From the NCBI RefSeq assembly GCF_000196895.1, contig NC_014297.1, positions 1,370,119 to 1,434,118 of the forward strand: DNA of 64,000 nucleotides. Direction: 5' to 3'. Below are positions 61,362 to 64,000 of the stretch, piece after piece. The notes below the pieces were generated by a model. It saw only the letters and a program-made list of their open reading frames with translations, was not told the origin of the DNA and ran no database searches. A program made the position numbers and the translations under genes. This stretch comes from Halalkalicoccus jeotgali B3 (lineage in GTDB: Archaea > Halobacteriota > Halobacteria > Halobacteriales > Halalkalicoccaceae). The first letter of the stretch is position 1, and the number at the start of each line of letters is the position of its first letter.

Positions 61362-62578
61362 CCGGCGAGGCCCGCGACGCGGCGGGCGAGGGCCCGCTTT
61401 CCGGACTGACGGTGCTCGATTGCTCGCAGGTGCTCGTGGGCCCGTTCTGTACGATGCAACTCGGGGACCTCGGTGCGGAAGTGATCAAGATCGAGCGCCC
61501 CGGCGTGGGCGATCAGACCCGCGGGTGGCATCCCCCGCGCTTCGGCGAGGATGGCCCGAGCGCCTACTTCGCGAGCGTCAATCGGAACAAACGGTCGGTG
61601 ACACTGGATCTGGGGAGCGACGAGGGCCAGGAGGTCCTCCGGACGCTCGCTGCCGACGTGGACGTCCTCGTCGAGAACTTCCGGGTCGGCACGATGGAGA
61701 AGTGGGGGCTGGACTACGAGGCGCTCTCGGCGGTGAACCCCGAGTTGCTCTACTGCTCGCTGTCGGGCTACGGCGAGTGGGGCCCCTACAGCGACAAACC
61801 GGCCTACGACCTGATGATCCAGGCCGAGGGCGGGATGATGAGCATCACCGGCGAGGACGGGGGCGATCCGGTTCGCGTGGGCGTCGCCGTCGCCGACATC
61901 GGCGCGGGGATGTACGCGACCCAATCGATCCTCGCGGCGCTTCTGGGGCGTGAACTGCGCGACGTGGGCGGTCAGAAGATCGACGTGAGCTTGCTCGACG
62001 CCCAGGCGGCGTGGATGTCCTACATGGCAACGAACTACTTCGCGAGCGGCGAGGTCCCCGGAAAGATGGGCAGCGCCCATCCCACCATCGTTCCCTATCA
62101 GGCGTTCGAGACCCTCGACGGCCACGTCGTGGTCGCGGCGGCCTCCGAGAAACTCTGGCGGGCGTTCTGTCTGGCGATCGACCGCGAGGAGCTCACCGAG
62201 GACGACCGCTTCGCCAAAAACGCCGATCGGGTCGAGAACCGCGAGACGCTGGTCCCGATCCTCGCCGACGAGATCGAGGGCTACGCCACCGACGAGGCCC
62301 TCTCCCGGTTGGCCGACCACGACGTGCCCGCGCGGGCGGTCAACGACATGGCCGACGTCTTCAGTCACCCACAGATCGAAGCCCGTGGGATGGCCCGCGA
62401 GGTCGAGGGCCCTTCGGGGTCCGTCGAGATGCCCGGTAGCCCGATGTTCCTTTCGGAAACGCCGACGGCGATCCGACGCCATCCGCCCGAACTCGGCGAA
62501 CACACGGAGGGGGTCCTCCGGGAGAGCGGCTACACCGACGGGGAGATCGATCAGTTTCGCTCCGAGGGCGTGATCTGA
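61358..62578 (+). CDS. CoA-transferase, family III (CaiB/BaiF)
   Basis: A 406-residue class III CoA-transferase, which moves CoA between carboxylic acids. Seen: LDCSQVLVGPFCTMQLGDLGAEVIKIE (by its core FCTMQLGDLGAEV), ENFRVGTMEKWGLDYEAL, PAYDLMIQAEGGMMS with the catalytic Asp, and DVSLLDAQAAWM. Typical partners (acyl-CoA dehydrogenase, hydratase) are not adjacent. Start at 61358 overlaps thyX; a longer frame upstream belongs to the thyX region. Confidence 0.92.
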   Translation: MTGEARDAAGEGPLSGLTVLDCSQVLVGPFCTMQLGDLGAEVIKIERPGVGDQTRGWHPPRFGEDGPSAYFASVNRNKRSVTLDLGSDEGQEVLRTLAADVDVLVENFRVGTMEKWGLDYEALSAVNPELLYCSLSGYGEWGPYSDKPAYDLMIQAEGGMMSITGEDGGDPVRVGVAVADIGAGMYATQSILAALLGRELRDVGGQKIDVSLLDAQAAWMSYMATNYFASGEVPGKMGSAHPTIVPYQAFETLDGHVVVAAASEKLWRAFCLAIDREELTEDDRFAKNADRVENRETLVPILADEIEGYATDEALSRLADHDVPARAVNDMADVFSHPQIEARGMAREVEGPSGSVEMPGSPMFLSETPTAIRRHPPELGEHTEGVLRESGYTDGEIDQFRSEGVI

Positions 62579-62879
62579 TCGCCCGCAGCGTCCGGGATCG
62601 CCCGCCGGTAGTTCGATTAATACGGATTTAGTCTATCATAATACAATATCTGAAACAATAAGATTGTAGTAAATATCGTAGAACAGTACTGTAGAGTCGG
62701 TTGTCGTATCACGGTAGGGACTGGTTGGATTCGAACCTATCCACCGGTTTCACGACAGATAATCGCGGTTTTCGTCGTCTACTTTCTCAATTCTAGTTAC
62801 CATTTTTTATAAAATTCAGTTACTATACTGAAAATTTAGTTCGGTGGATTTATTCTTCAGTACCTGACGGGGATGGGAT
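62579..62879. other. AT-rich spacer before the secreted beta-helix gene
   Basis: About 300 bases, much richer in A+T than the rest. It contains a tRNA T-arm-like sequence, ggttcgaatcc on the reverse strand (62727-62737), followed by cagtccc (62717-62723), but no acceptor 5' strand or anticodon part, so it is at most a tRNA 3' fragment. The palindrome at 62815-62832 and the TATA-like atttattc (62848-62855) belong to the next gene. Confidence 0.5.
62815..62832. promoter_or_regulatory. Palindrome upstream of the beta-helix gene
   Basis: Inverted repeat ttcagt-tactat-actgaa (6-base arms, 6-base centre). It ends 15 bases before the TATA-like atttattc (62848-62855), which lies about 27 bases before the ATG. 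The upstream location would suit an activator or a repressor of TFB binding. Confidence 0.45.
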
Positions 62880-64000
62880 ATGCGACGGAGCACCGACAGA
62901 GATCTCGCGGGTGTCGATCGACGAACGCTGTTGCGGACCGTAGGGGGTGCGGCGCTCTCGACCGGGTTGCTCGGAACGGCGGCGGCCGACGACGGGGAGT
63001 ACGGAACCGTCGTCGACATCGCCGAGGCCGGGGCCGACCCCACTGGGGCCGAACCGATCGACGACGTCTTCGAGGAACACGCCGACGACGATACCTTGCT
63101 TCGGTTCCCCGAGGGGCGCTACCGGGCGAACGACCTCAGCCTCTATGCGCTTTCGAACTTCGCCATGGTCGGTGAGGGCGACGTCACCCTCGTTCCGGGC
63201 GAGGAGTACGACGAGGCCCTCTGGCTCGGCGGGGCCGAGACCCGCGACCTCCGCATTGAGAACTTCACCATCGACGCGACCCGCGAGGGTGTCGCCCCCG
63301 AGGTCGTCGTCAGCGCCTACGACGGGCTCGTCGTTCGCGATCTCCGAAAGGAGGGCTTTCACGACGGCGATACGTCCATGGGCTTTCGTACCCTCGAGGA
63401 GGACGGCCACAGCCTGATCGAGAACCTGCGGGCGACCGATGGCGGTTCGGGGACGGGCGTCTACGTCAACACGACCGGTTCGATCGCGTTTCGGAACTGC
63501 GAGGTCGCGGGCTTCGCTGACAACGGGCTGTACGCCTCTCACTCCTCGGGACCGGTCACCGTCGAGGGCGGCCGGTACGCCAACAGCAACGTCACGCAGA
63601 TCCGTCTGGGAAGCGCCGGCAGTTCCGTCGAGGACTGCGAGGTCGTCGTCGACGAACAGCCCGACGGGTTCGGCAACATGCGCGGGATCCGGATCGCGGA
63701 CGGTCCCGGCCCGGTAACGATCGAAGACTGCGAGATCAGTGTCGAGGACAGTCAGGGAACGGGCGCCGTCGTCGGTGCGTACTCCGGTGGCTCCTTCGAA
63801 CTGCGCGATACCCGGATCCACGTCGGCGAGGGATACACTACCCGGCGTTCGGGCGGGTCACGCACGAGCTACGCGGTCTACGTCGACGACGCCACGGCAG
63901 TCGACCCTGGCACACGAACGATCGAGAACGTCTCGGTCACCGGAAGCGGGACGTATCGGGGCGCGATGCGCTTCTCGCGGGATCACAACACGGTCGAGAA
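62880..64000 (+). CDS. Tat-exported right-handed beta-helix protein, 3' end outside window
   Basis: An open frame of 373 codons that continues past base 64000. The N-terminus RRTLLRTVGGAALSTGLLG with the twin Arg is a Tat signal (about 15-33), followed by AAADD as a likely cleavage region. The mature part repeats short strands with N/D turns, for example FAMVGEGDVTLVPGE, LRIENFTIDATREGV, SIAFRNCEVAGF and GPVTIEDCEISVEDS, the pattern of parallel beta-helix proteins (pectate lyase-like, or surface adhesins). Substrate or role unknown. No stop was found in the window. Confidence 0.82.
   Translation, partial: MRRSTDRDLAGVDRRTLLRTVGGAALSTGLLGTAAADDGEYGTVVDIAEAGADPTGAEPIDDVFEEHADDDTLLRFPEGRYRANDLSLYALSNFAMVGEGDVTLVPGEEYDEALWLGGAETRDLRIENFTIDATREGVAPEVVVSAYDGLVVRDLRKEGFHDGDTSMGFRTLEEDGHSLIENLRATDGGSGTGVYVNTTGSIAFRNCEVAGFADNGLYASHSSGPVTVEGGRYANSNVTQIRLGSAGSSVEDCEVVVDEQPDGFGNMRGIRIADGPGPVTIEDCEISVEDSQGTGAVVGAYSGGSFELRDTRIHVGEGYTTRRSGGSRTSYAVYVDDATAVDPGTRTIENVSVTGSGTYRGAMRFSRDHNTVE

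Noticed and set aside
62700-62760. Complete tRNA gene on the reverse strand
   Set aside because: Only a T-loop-like core and part of an acceptor strand are found; no matching 5' acceptor, D-arm or anticodon arm.

Overview
The window is chromosomal DNA from a haloarchaeon (class Halobacteria). The evidence is high G+C, acidic proteins rich in Asp and Glu, and archaeal information-processing genes: small primase subunit PriS, GINS, Cdc48, MBF1, GatE and archease. Promoters are archaeal too, with TATA-like boxes about 25-30 bases before many start codons, so many messages are probably leaderless. I see no rRNA, complete tRNA, CRISPR array, transposase or integrase. The genus cannot be fixed from the sequence alone.

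Layout. 1-4.4 kb: cation/proton antiporter, archease, GNAT acetyltransferase, priS, a possible micro-gene inside a large palindrome, and GINS. 4.4-10.3 kb: a membrane protein, cdc48 coupled to a minimal Hsp20-like gene, an alpha/beta hydrolase and panB. 10.3-16.4 kb: a small membrane protein, HAD phosphatase, tpiA, MBF1, a hisC-adk-CDP-alcohol transferase operon, an FAH-family hydrolase and a metallo-hydrolase. 16.4-25.9 kb: small Zn proteins, two tandem OsmC genes, an NCS2 permease, redoxin, an Lrp regulator with an aminotransferase, and an ornithine cyclodeaminase-like gene. 26.1-34.9 kb: PTS-type dihydroxyacetone kinase operon dhaKLM, purL, and a four-gene CUT1-type sugar ABC operon. 35.1-43.7 kb: fumC, small Zn and membrane proteins, a His-rich lipoprotein, gatE, a lower-G+C lysE gene, trmJ, and a pterin pair (DHPS-like and mptE).

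43.7-51.4 kb: quinone oxidoreductase, carotenoid oxygenase, LLM oxidoreductase, an R2lox-like oxidase, glutaredoxin, then PhoU-AbrB and a pstB-phoU pair that lacks pstS, pstC and pstA. 51.5-62.6 kb: two nucleotide-sugar enzymes (rmlD-like and gmd), photolyase, a UbiA prenyltransferase, two membrane/cytosolic histidine kinases around superoxide dismutase, thyX and a CoA-transferase. 62.6-64 kb: an AT-rich spacer and the start of a Tat-exported beta-helix protein that runs off the window.

The window is mostly core genome. The least explained signals are the 88-base palindrome between priS and GINS, the 44-base hairpin between the DHPS-like gene and mptE, the Cdc48-coupled small Hsp20-like protein, the pstB-phoU remnant, and a repeated 4-base tail-to-tail overlap of convergent stop codons.
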